This document shows positions 1-6,900 of a stretch of 23,882 nucleotides of DNA, one piece after another. Every line of letters starts with the position of its first letter. Position 1 is the first letter of the stretch. The DNA comes from JBOGVA01 sp050692195 (GTDB lineage Bacteria > Actinomycetota > UBA4738): NCBI GenBank assembly GCA_050692195.1, contig JBOGVA010000083.1:1-23882 (forward strand), given 5' to 3'. The position numbers and the translations under genes are program-made. The notes beneath the pieces were generated by a model. It worked only from the letters and a program-made list of their open reading frames with translations. It made no database searches and was not told the DNA's origin.

Positions 1-10
1 GGGTAGGTAG

Positions 11-3000
11 ATGGCAGCAGACGAACCATTCCAAGACAAACTTCCCGGCGATGGCGGTGACGGCAACCTAGGCGTCTCCGACGTCACGATCGAGGAAGAG
101 ATCCAGTACTCCTTCCTCGAATACGCGATGTCGGTCATCGTGTCGCGCGCGTTGCCGGACGCGCGCGACGGCCTCAAGCCCGTCCACCGGCGGATCCTGT
201 ACTCGATGCTGGAGGGCGGCCTTCAGCCTGACCGGCCACGCCGGAAGTCGGCCGCGGCAGTCGGTGACGTAGTCAAGAAGTACCACCCGCACGGGACCGA
301 TCCCGTCTACGACGCGTTGGTGCGGATGGCCCAGGACTTCTCACTGCGCTATCCGCTGGTCGACCCCCAGGGGAACTTCGGGACCGTCGACGGCGACCCA
401 CCGGCGGCTATGCGCTACTGTGTCACTGGCGACACGCTTCTGCGAATCGCCGACGGGACCACAGTTCCAATCGGTGGTCTGGTGCCCGAGGCCCGACCCC
501 ATTCCGACACGCCGATCGACGTCAAGGTCCTCGATGACCGGGGCGAACCCGTCCGTGCCACGATGCTGTTCCACTCCGGAACCCATCCCACTCGTCGCGT
601 CACCACCCGCGAGGGCTACTCCCTGACCGGGACCCTCAACCACCCTGTACTTGTACTGGTCTCTGTGCTCGGCATTCCTGTGCTCGGGTGGAAGCTCCTC
701 GAGGAGATTCGACGCGGAGATCGGGTCGTGCTCCTGCGTCAGCCGCCCGAGGAACTCGGGGTGCTCTTCAAGGACGACGAGCACCTTGCCATTCTCGCTG
801 GGGCGATGGTGTCAGAGGGGTGGGCCTCCGAGAGCAGAGCGGGGTTCAACAACATCGACGGGGGTTACTTTTCGCGAGTTCTCGAGGGTTACGACGCTGT
901 CGGGGGGCCCCGCGACGTGTACAGCCGAACCATAGCCTCCGGAAGTCTGCTTCATGAGCTCGACGTGCACGATCTATCCGGATTCCGGCAAAGCCCCCTG
1001 GCCGAGATGATGGGCCAGCGGAACAGAGACAAGTGCGTGCCGTCCTTCGTGTGGCGAGGGAACGCGGCGTTGAAGGCCTTGTTCCTTCAGTCGCTCTTCG
1101 AGGGCGATGGGTCATCCTCGCTGCTCCCTCGTGGTTCCATCCAGGTCAGCTATTCCACGAGGAGCGACGCCCTGGCTCGCGGCGTTCAGCAGCTCCTATT
1201 GGAATTCGGAATCGTTTCCAGGCTCGTCCGGTACGAGCACGGCGAGATCAAGGTCGTCATCACGAACCGTCGCGATGCTCGGCTGTTTTCGACGCACGTT
1301 GGCTTCCTTGGCCGTAAGCAGCGGAGGTTGGAGGAGCAGCTGGCCCAGGTCCCAGCTGAGAGCAATTCGCTCAGCTCTGACCATGTGCCGTTCGTCGCCG
1401 ACTTCATCAGAGCGGAGTCGGGGGGGCGATGGGTGGATCGCGAGTGGCTTCGCAAGCACAACGTCGACCGGTTGGAGCGGTGGGAGCGGGATGCTGAGGC
1501 GATCCGCCGCCGCCTGCTGAACCCGGAAGTGTGGGCGCTGATCGAGCCGCTCGTCGATGGCCGGTATTACTTCGCAGAGATCGCCTCGGTCGAGGAGGCA
1601 GGGATGCAGCCTGTGTACTCGATCAGGGTGGACGCTCACCACCACTCCTTCATCGCCAACGGCTTCGTGAATCACAACACCGAGTGCCGGCTGGCGCCGT
1701 TCGCCATGGAACTCCTGCGGGGCATCGACAAGGAGACCGTCGACTTCAACCCGAACTTCGACGGCTACGAGCAGGAGCCCATTGTCCTGCCCGCCCGGTT
1801 CCCGAACCTGCTGGTCAACGGGTCTCAGGGGATCGCGGTCGGGATGGCTACCAACATCCCCCCGCACAACCTGGGCGAGGTCATCGATGGGGTGGTGGCC
1901 GCCATCGACAACCCCGACATCAGCGTCCGGGAGCTGATGAAGAAGATCAAGGGGCCCGACTTCCCCACGGCCGGGCTGGTGATCGGGCGAGAGGGGATCA
2001 AGGAGGCCTACGAGACCGGCCGGGGTTCCATCAAGATGCGAGCCCGGGTCCAGATCGAGGAGGGCCACCACGGGCGGGCCCGGCTGGTGGTCATCGAGCT
2101 GCCCTACCTGGTGAACAAGGCGCGGCTCTCGGAGAAGATCGCCCAGCTTCACACGACCGGCAAGGTCAGGGACATCGCAGACCTCAAGGACGAGTCGAGC
2201 GGGCGGGGCGGCATGCGGCTGGTGATCGACCTTCGGCGGGGGGCCAACCCCCACGTCGTGCTGAACCAGCTGTACAAGCACACGCAGCTCCAGGAGAACT
2301 TCGGGGTCAACATGCTGGCCCTGATCGACGGCGTACCGCGGACCCTGGACCTCGCCCAGCTGATCCGGCACTACATCCGGCACCAGGTCGATGTCGTCAC
2401 TCGGCGGAGCCGCTTCGAGCTGCGCAAGGCCGAGGAGCGCGACCATATCGTCCAGGGCCTGCTGATCGCGCTGGAGCACATCGACGAGGTCATCCGGATC
2501 ATCAGAGGTTCGGCCGACAGCGAGGAGGCCCGGACCAAGCTCATGAAGAAGTTCAAGCTGACGGAGGTCCAGGCCAACTACATCCTGGACATGCCGCTCC
2601 GTCGGTTGACCCGCCTGGAGCGCCGCAAGCTCGAGGACGAGCACAAAGAGCTCCTGGCCACCATCAAGCGGCTCAAGGCCCTGCTCAAGACCCCCGAGGC
2701 GATCCTCGGCGTGGTCAGGGAGGAACTGCTCGAGGTCAGGAGGCGGTTCGCCGACCCACGCCGCACAGAGCTCAGGAGAGCCGAAGGCGACCTCGCCGTG
2801 GAAGACCTGATCCAGGAGCAGGACGTGGTGATCACCGTGTCGAGGGCGGGATACGTGAAGCGGCTCCCGGTGGAAACCTACCGTCGCCAGGCGCGCGGCG
2901 GACGAGGCGTCATCGGAGCGAACCTGAAGCAGGACGACATCATCTCCCAGGTGTTCACCACCACGACGCACAACTGGCTCCTCGTGCTCACCAACCGGGG

Positions 3001-3748
3001 CAAGGTGTACCGGGCCAAGGTCCACGAGGTCCCCGAGGGCTCGCGGACAGGTCGTGGCACGTACGTGGCCAACCTCCCGGGGATGGGATTCGGGCCCGAC
3101 GAGCGCATCGCCTCGGTGATCGACATCAAGGACTACGCGGACGACCGGTTCCTCGTCCTCGCTACCAAGAGTGGGATGGTCAAGAAGACGGCCCTCTCTG
3201 AGTACGACTCGCCTCGAACGGGCCTGGCGGCCATCAACCTAAAGCCTGGCGACGAGCTGATAGGCACGTTGCTTACCGACGGTAGGGACGACCTCATCCT
3301 GGTGTCGAAGCAAGCCCAAGCCATCCGGTTCAGTGAGAAGGGCGTCCGGCCGACGGGCCGGCAGACGGCTGGCGTGATCGGGATGAAGCTCCGCCCCAAG
3401 GACGAGGTCATCGCTCTGGTAGCCACGAGCCATGGTGACGGCCTGCTGACGGTGACGAACAACGGGTTCGGAAAGCGCACGGACTTCTCTGAGTACCGGC
3501 GGTCGGGACGCGGCGGCCTCGGGGTCAAGACTGCCATGCTGACGTCCAAGGTGGGCGTGCTGGCCGGGGCCTTCCCCATCCGAAGAGACCAGGACATCCT
3601 GGTGATCGCCAACGACGGAGTGGTGATCAGGGTGCCGGCCGTGCAGGTCCGGAAGGCCGGGAGGGCCACTCAGGGCGTGCGGGTCATGCGCCTGGGGAAG
3701 GGTCGCTCCGTGGTTGCCGTTGCTCCCGTCATCACCCAGGCCGAATAG
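11..3748 (+). CDS. gyrA: DNA gyrase subunit A precursor containing an intein
   Basis: GyrA is the DNA-cleaving and rejoining subunit of gyrase (A2B2), which introduces negative supercoils. The precursor is 1245 residues; removing the 420-residue intein leaves 825, normal for GyrA. The breakage-reunion domain is clear: EEEIQYSFLEYAMSVIVSRA near the N-terminus, HPHG in the resistance-determining region, and catalytic Arg135-Tyr136 in AAMRY. After the intein the extein resumes with TECRLAPFA. The GyrA box QARGGRG, which separates gyrase from topoisomerase IV, starts at precursor residue 960 (about 540 in the spliced protein) and opens the beta-pinwheel C-terminal domain. The ATG at 11 gives a natural N-terminus; gyrB, expected upstream, is outside the window. 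There is no acidic C-terminal tail. The helix usually reading HPHGDS or HPHGDA reads HPHGTDP here. Confidence 0.97.
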   Translation: MAADEPFQDKLPGDGGDGNLGVSDVTIEEEIQYSFLEYAMSVIVSRALPDARDGLKPVHRRILYSMLEGGLQPDRPRRKSAAAVGDVVKKYHPHGTDPVYDALVRMAQDFSLRYPLVDPQGNFGTVDGDPPAAMRYCVTGDTLLRIADGTTVPIGGLVPEARPHSDTPIDVKVLDDRGEPVRATMLFHSGTHPTRRVTTREGYSLTGTLNHPVLVLVSVLGIPVLGWKLLEEIRRGDRVVLLRQPPEELGVLFKDDEHLAILAGAMVSEGWASESRAGFNNIDGGYFSRVLEGYDAVGGPRDVYSRTIASGSLLHELDVHDLSGFRQSPLAEMMGQRNRDKCVPSFVWRGNAALKALFLQSLFEGDGSSSLLPRGSIQVSYSTRSDALARGVQQLLLEFGIVSRLVRYEHGEIKVVITNRRDARLFSTHVGFLGRKQRRLEEQLAQVPAESNSLSSDHVPFVADFIRAESGGRWVDREWLRKHNVDRLERWERDAEAIRRRLLNPEVWALIEPLVDGRYYFAEIASVEEAGMQPVYSIRVDAHHHSFIANGFVNHNTECRLAPFAMELLRGIDKETVDFNPNFDGYEQEPIVLPARFPNLLVNGSQGIAVGMATNIPPHNLGEVIDGVVAAIDNPDISVRELMKKIKGPDFPTAGLVIGREGIKEAYETGRGSIKMRARVQIEEGHHGRARLVVIELPYLVNKARLSEKIAQLHTTGKVRDIADLKDESSGRGGMRLVIDLRRGANPHVVLNQLYKHTQLQENFGVNMLALIDGVPRTLDLAQLIRHYIRHQVDVVTRRSRFELRKAEERDHIVQGLLIALEHIDEVIRIIRGSADSEEARTKLMKKFKLTEVQANYILDMPLRRLTRLERRKLEDEHKELLATIKRLKALLKTPEAILGVVREELLEVRRRFADPRRTELRRAEGDLAVEDLIQEQDVVITVSRAGYVKRLPVETYRRQARGGRGVIGANLKQDDIISQVFTTTTHNWLLVLTNRGKVYRAKVHEVPEGSRTGRGTYVANLPGMGFGPDERIASVIDIKDYADDRFLVLATKSGMVKKTALSEYDSPRTGLAAINLKPGDELIGTLLTDGRDDLILVSKQAQAIRFSEKGVRPTGRQTAGVIGMKLRPKDEVIALVATSHGDGLLTVTNNGFGKRTDFSEYRRSGRGGLGVKTAMLTSKVGVLAGAFPIRRDQDILVIANDGVVIRVPAVQVRKAGRATQGVRVMRLGKGRSVVAVAPVITQAE
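419..1678 (+). mobile_element. GyrA intein with LAGLIDADG homing endonuclease
   Basis: This in-frame insert of 420 residues lies between catalytic Tyr136 and Thr557 of the precursor. It starts with Cys1 (CVTGDTLL, block A), has the block B motif TGTLNHP with Thr72 and His75, and ends with His419-Asn420, followed by the +1 nucleophile Thr. These are all the residues needed for class 1 protein splicing. The site matches the known mycobacterial GyrA inteins (AAMRY/TE). Two dodecapeptide motifs mark an endonuclease: LAGAMVSEG at intein residues 127-135, with Glu in the catalytic acidic position, and LQSLFEGDG at 223-231, with Asp230. Unlike the 198-residue mini-intein of Mycobacterium xenopi GyrA, this one looks full length. 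Endonuclease activity is inferred from intact acidic residues only. Confidence 0.95.
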
Positions 3749-4157
3749 CAGGGCGGGACGACGAGCGTCTCGCCCTGAGTGCGATAGAGGCTTGGAGGGC
3801 GGCGAAGACGACGAGCACAACGGTGATGATCCACAGCAGGGTCGTGCCGAGCGTACCCACGCCGAGTTCCCCGAAGGCGAGCCAGGCCAGGACGATCAAG
3901 GCGGAAAGGGCGTTGCCGAACGCGGAGGCCCCGGCGACGTGCCGGGTGAGGGCGGGATCCGTGGGGGCCACCCAGAGCAGGTAGGCCCCGAACAGCAGGA
4001 CGGCCCCGGCGATCTGCGCCGCTAGCTCGGGTTGCCCCCGCGGGAGGTCGAGCGCGCGGTACAACCCTTGCCACGTCGCCGACAGCAGGAGGACGCCCAC
4101 GATCGCGTCGAACACGGCGTCGGCACGCAGCACGAGCCTGACCCACCGTTCGCTCAT
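3732..4157 (-). CDS. Four-helix integral membrane protein of unknown function
   Basis: A 141-residue protein with four hydrophobic segments: roughly residues 15-30, 45-63, 73-95 and 103-128. It ends in a basic Arg/Ser-rich tail. The ATG at 4157 is preceded by a good ribosome binding site (GGAGG, 4166-4170 on the complement), so the longer reading frame upstream is not used. The gene is divergent from archease, with only 33 bases between the start codons. It is convergent with gyrA, the two coding regions overlapping by 17 bases. I do not recognise the family and assign no function. Confidence 0.75.
   Translation of the reverse strand: MSERWVRLVLRADAVFDAIVGVLLLSATWQGLYRALDLPRGQPELAAQIAGAVLLFGAYLLWVAPTDPALTRHVAGASAFGNALSALIVLAWLAFGELGVGTLGTTLLWIITVVLVVFAALQASIALRARRSSSRPAIRPG
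3749..3777. terminator. Strong hairpin directly after gyrA stop
   Basis: The arms CAGGGCGGGACG and CGTCTCGCCCTG can pair over 12 positions, with one G-U, around a 5-base loop. The hairpin begins on the base after the gyrA stop codon. No T-run follows on either strand, so a Rho-independent terminator of the classical type is not certain; T-poor hairpin terminators are known in actinobacteria. The hairpin lies inside the last codons of the convergent membrane protein gene. Confidence 0.55.
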
Positions 4158-4190
4158 GAAGGTCGCCTCCCGTGCGACGATAATGGGCCC
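4158..4190. promoter_or_regulatory. Compact divergent promoter region; leaderless start for archease
   Basis: Only 33 bases separate the start codons of the membrane protein (- strand) and archease (+ strand). On the + strand a GATAAT -10-like hexamer at 4178-4183 ends 7 bases before the archease ATG at 4191. There is no Shine-Dalgarno sequence between them. Transcription would therefore start at or next to the A of ATG, giving a leaderless mRNA, which is common in actinobacteria. The - strand gene has a proper Shine-Dalgarno, so its promoter must lie inside the archease coding region. Confidence 0.5.
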
Positions 4191-4622
4191 ATGGCCGCCG
4201 GTGCGGAGGCCGAACCGTTCGAGATCCTCGAGCACACGGCCGACATCGGCCTGCGGGCGCGCGGCCGGACCCTCGGGGAGCTGTTCGAGAACGCCGCCTG
4301 GGGGCTCGCCGAGATCCTCGACGTGAACACGTCATCCCGCGCTGACGCCCGGCCCGAATCGGTCACGTTGGGGCCAGCAGACATCGAGGCGCTCCTGGTC
4401 GACTGGATGAACGAGCTGATCGTGCGTACCGAAGAGGCGACGGATTGCGTTGCGGGGGTCCAGGTGTCCGCGGTGGGCGAGGAAGGCCTCCAGGCCCGAG
4501 TAGATCTGACCCACTGCGCGGAGGCTCCCGAAGGCACCGAGTTGAAGGCGGCGACCTACCACCAGCTGGCGATCCGGCAGACATCAGACGGGTTCGAGGC
4601 TACGGTGTACTTCGATGTCTGA
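4191..4622 (+). CDS. Archease, RtcB ligase activator
   Basis: A 143-residue protein matching the archease family in full. The N-terminal signature EILEHTADIGLRARG carries the conserved His and Asp of the metal site, and the C-terminus has AATYHQLAIRQ followed by a final beta strand ending YFDV. Archease is a small accessory protein that helps RtcB become guanylylated and turn over repeatedly, so it acts in the cytoplasm in RNA ligation. The gene overlaps rtcB by 8 bases, indicating translational coupling and supporting the functional link. The ATG at 4191 is chosen because it gives the normal N-terminus and sits 7 bases after a -10-like element; the frame is open further upstream, but that part is the antisense of the divergent gene. 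Confidence 0.93.
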   Translation: MAAGAEAEPFEILEHTADIGLRARGRTLGELFENAAWGLAEILDVNTSSRADARPESVTLGPADIEALLVDWMNELIVRTEEATDCVAGVQVSAVGEEGLQARVDLTHCAEAPEGTELKAATYHQLAIRQTSDGFEATVYFDV

Positions 4623-6078
4623 GACCATGTCCTTGCAGCCCGAACAGATCGAGCCGTTCGTGTGGAAGATCCCGGTCGGCGCCGTGCCGGGGATGCGCGT
4701 ACCGGGGATCGTCTTCGCCACGCAGGAGCTCATGGCGAAGGCTGTCGAGGATCGGGCGGTGGAACAGGTGGCGAACGTGGCCACCCTTCCCGGGGTAGTC
4801 CGAGCCTCGTACGCCATGCCCGACATCCACTGGGGTTACGGGTTTCCCATCGGGGGCGTCGCCGCGACCGACATCGAGGCCGGGGGGGTGGTCTCGCCCG
4901 GCGGCGTCGGGTTCGACATCGCGTGTGGCGTCCGGCTCATCCGCTCAGACCTCCAGTGGGAGGCAGATGTCCGTCCCCGCATCCGCGAGCTCGTGGGCAT
5001 GCTGGGCAAGCGCGTCCCCCGGGGCGTGGGGACGGGAGGAAAGCTCACGCTGCACGGTCGCGACATGGACCGGGTGCTGGGCGAAGGGGTCCATTACCCG
5101 CTGAGCATCGGCATCGGCACCCAGGAAGATGCCGAGCTGTGCGAGGACGGAGGTGTGCTGGACTGGGCGAGGCCGGAGTTCGTCTCCGACCGAGCGCGAC
5201 AGCGAGGGGCGAAGCAGCTGGGCAGCCTGGGGGCCGGGAACCACTTCCTGGAGGTGCAGGTGGTGGAGGAGGTCATGGACGCCGGCGCGGCAAAGGCCAT
5301 GCGCGTGGCCAAGGGGCAGGTGTGCGTCATGCTGCATTCGGGTTCGCGCGGCCTGGGGCATCAGGTTTGCACCGATCAGCTCAAGTCGGTCGACTCCGTC
5401 AGCCGGGAATTGAAGATCGAGGTTCCCGACCGCCAGCTCGCCAGCGTGCCGGTGGAGCACGACGTGGCCGAACGCTATCTCGGAGCGATGGCCGCGGCCG
5501 CGAACTTCGCCCGAGCCAACCGGCACGTCCTGACCCATGCCGTTCGGGAGTCATTCGCTGCGGTCTTCCAGGACTCATCCAGCGCCCTCGGCATGTCGAT
5601 CGTCTATGACGTGGCCCACAATCTTGCGAAGATCGAGGAGTATCCGGTCGATGGACGGGTACGCAGACTGTGCGTCCACCGCAAGGGGGCGACTCGGGCG
5701 TTGGGTCCGGGGCACCCCGAGGTGCCGGAGCGGTACAGAGAGATCGGCCAGCCTGTGATCATCCCCGGGAGCATGGGAAGCGCTTCTTATGTCCTGGTGG
5801 GAACCTCGGAGGCGGCCGAGAAGTCTTTCTCTTCGACCTGTCATGGGGCGGGCCGGGCCATGTCGAGGACCCGGGCAAAGAAGATGATGAGTGGAGCGGA
5901 CCTGGTGAAGCAGCTGGAGGGGAAGGGCATCGCGGTGGCGGCTTCTCAGCCGAGGTTGCTTGCCGAAGAGGCCCCGTACGCGTACAAAGACGTATCCCAG
6001 GTGATCGAGGCGTGTGAAGGTGCCGGACTGTCCAGAGCCGTAGCGAGGTTGAGGCCGGTGGGAGTGGTCAAGGGATGA
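4615..6078 (+). CDS. rtcB: RNA-splicing ligase RtcB (tRNA-splicing ligase family)
   Basis: RtcB joins RNA ends carrying a 2',3'-cyclic phosphate or 3'-phosphate to a 5'-hydroxyl, using GTP and Mn2+. The 487-residue protein shows the family motifs in order: DIACGVR with the metal-binding Cys104, GAGNHFLEVQ with His210, HSGSRGLGHQ with His241, GSMGSASYVL, and CHGAGRAMSR with His410, the residue that becomes guanylylated. Length is normal. The ATG at 4615 overlaps the archease stop; a second in-frame ATG lies at 4627. The 3' end overlaps the next gene by an ATGA. In bacteria the usual role is RNA repair or healing of stress-cleaved tRNA and rRNA; the substrate here is not indicated by the sequence. 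Confidence 0.97.
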   Translation: MSETMSLQPEQIEPFVWKIPVGAVPGMRVPGIVFATQELMAKAVEDRAVEQVANVATLPGVVRASYAMPDIHWGYGFPIGGVAATDIEAGGVVSPGGVGFDIACGVRLIRSDLQWEADVRPRIRELVGMLGKRVPRGVGTGGKLTLHGRDMDRVLGEGVHYPLSIGIGTQEDAELCEDGGVLDWARPEFVSDRARQRGAKQLGSLGAGNHFLEVQVVEEVMDAGAAKAMRVAKGQVCVMLHSGSRGLGHQVCTDQLKSVDSVSRELKIEVPDRQLASVPVEHDVAERYLGAMAAAANFARANRHVLTHAVRESFAAVFQDSSSALGMSIVYDVAHNLAKIEEYPVDGRVRRLCVHRKGATRALGPGHPEVPERYREIGQPVIIPGSMGSASYVLVGTSEAAEKSFSSTCHGAGRAMSRTRAKKMMSGADLVKQLEGKGIAVAASQPRLLAEEAPYAYKDVSQVIEACEGAGLSRAVARLRPVGVVKG

Positions 6079-6491
6079 GAGCGGTCGTCGAGACCGAAGA
6101 GTTCAGCCGCCCCGGAGTGGACCGTCCCGGCGCCCCGCGGCGGACCAAGGTCGTCGTCCGCCGGGTGGATGCCTGGTCCGTCTTCAAGTTCTCGCTCCTT
6201 TTCTACTTCTGCCTGATGCTGATCTTTCTGCTGGCTCTGCTGATCCTGTACTGGATTCTGAGCGTGATCGGAGTGCTCGACTCGGCTGCGGAGCTCCTCC
6301 ACACGGCCGGGTTCGGGCCGGTGAGGGGCCAGTTCGAGTTCCACGGGAGCTGGATCTTCACCCGGCTGTTCCTGGTCGGCTTGATCGGCGCTGTAGTGTG
6401 GTCCTTCGTGAACCTGTTCCTGGCGGTTCTCTACAATCTGATCTCGGACGTGGTCGGAGGTATCCAGATGACCCTCGCCGAGAAACGGTGA
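6075..6491 (+). CDS. DUF3566 family membrane protein
   Basis: A 138-residue protein with a short polar N-terminus and the signature VVVRRVDAWSVFKFSLLFYF. A long hydrophobic segment follows (about residues 37-68), then an amphipathic loop and a second hydrophobic segment (about 97-125) ending in YNLISDVVGGIQMTL. This is the DUF3566 layout known in actinobacteria, where the gene sits directly downstream of gyrA and upstream of tRNA-Ile. It starts in an ATGA overlap with the rtcB stop, so it is probably co-transcribed and translationally coupled with archease and rtcB. Function is unknown; the position is a strong taxonomic marker. Confidence 0.88.
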   Translation: MRAVVETEEFSRPGVDRPGAPRRTKVVVRRVDAWSVFKFSLLFYFCLMLIFLLALLILYWILSVIGVLDSAAELLHTAGFGPVRGQFEFHGSWIFTRLFLVGLIGAVVWSFVNLFLAVLYNLISDVVGGIQMTLAEKR

Positions 6492-6505
6492 GCGACGCCT
6501 CCCCT

Positions 6506-6535
6506 TTGACACCGGCCAGGACTCGCCCGTAGGCT
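6506..6535 (+). promoter_or_regulatory. Promoter of tRNA-Ile
   Basis: A perfect -35 hexamer TTGACA (6506-6511) and a -10 TAGGCT (6530-6535) are separated by 18 bases. They lie just after the DUF3566 stop and before tRNA-Ile. Transcription would start near 6542, leaving a 5' leader of about 24 bases for RNase P to remove. The same transcript may continue into the small protein gene at 6660. Confidence 0.65.
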
Positions 6536-6565
6536 TGCCGCGAGCCGAGGTCCAGCCGATCGTGG

Positions 6566-6639
6566 GGGCCTGTAGCTCAGGCGGTTAGAGCGCATCCCTG
6601 ATAAGGATGAGGTCGATGGTTCGAGTCCATCCAGGCCCA
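6566..6639 (+). tRNA. tRNA-Ile (anticodon GAT)
   Basis: The sequence folds into a full cloverleaf. The acceptor arms are GGGCCTG and CAGGCCC, the anticodon stem is CATCC/GGATG, the anticodon GAT is at 6600-6602, and the T-loop is GGTTCGAGTCC. The discriminator base is A6639. CCA is not encoded. Lying just after the DUF3566 gene matches the actinobacterial gyrA region. Confidence 0.97.
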
Positions 6640-6659
6640 CTGCAATTCGAGGAGGAGAT

Positions 6660-6812
6660 ATGGGAGGAGAAAAGAAGGGCGGCAAGATAAGGAAGTTCTT
6701 CCTCTTCGCCTTCATCGCGGGGATCGTCGGCGCGGTGGTGACGTTCTTCAAGCGGCGTCGGGGCGGCCTGGAGGAGAGCGAATGGCAGGAGCTGCCGCCC
6801 CCCGAGAGCTGA
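6660..6812 (+). CDS. 50-residue single-pass membrane protein after tRNA-Ile
   Basis: A 50-residue ORF with a strong Shine-Dalgarno (GGAGGAG, about 6 bases before the ATG), located 20 bases after tRNA-Ile. The layout is a basic start (MGGEKKGGK), one hydrophobic segment (FFLFAFIAGIVGAVVTFF), a stop-transfer cluster KRRR, and an acidic tail containing EESEWQELPPPES. In other actinobacteria a short protein of similar design, the DLW-39 family, lies near gyrA and these tRNAs. The short, Trp-containing acidic tail fits a distant relative, but this is inferred from position and design, not a firm match. Function unknown. Confidence 0.65.
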   Translation: MGGEKKGGKIRKFFLFAFIAGIVGAVVTFFKRRRGGLEESEWQELPPPES

Positions 6813-6870
6813 GTTCCTCCAGGCGCTGAGTCCCGGGCTCGGCGCCGATCGGCTGATTCACCCCCTCAAC

Positions 6871-6886
6871 CGGCCCCCTGGGGCCG
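6871..6886. terminator. Weak terminator-like palindrome
   Basis: CGGCCCC and GGGGCCG form a near-perfect palindrome with a 2-base centre, in the short gap between the small membrane protein and the GGDEF-like gene. There is no T-run. It could end the tRNA-Ile transcript, but the evidence is weak. Confidence 0.25.
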
Positions 6887-6900
6887 CCGACACCTGATCA

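Noticed and set aside
1196..3025. A long open frame of about 600 codons antisense to gyrA
   Set aside because: Its frame shadows highly conserved gyrA codons in GC-rich DNA; the product has no recognisable domain and no ribosome site.
6431..6751. Antisense ORF across tRNA-Ile containing the string GLDGLEPSTSSL
   Set aside because: This is a well-known false protein produced by reading a tRNA gene backwards.
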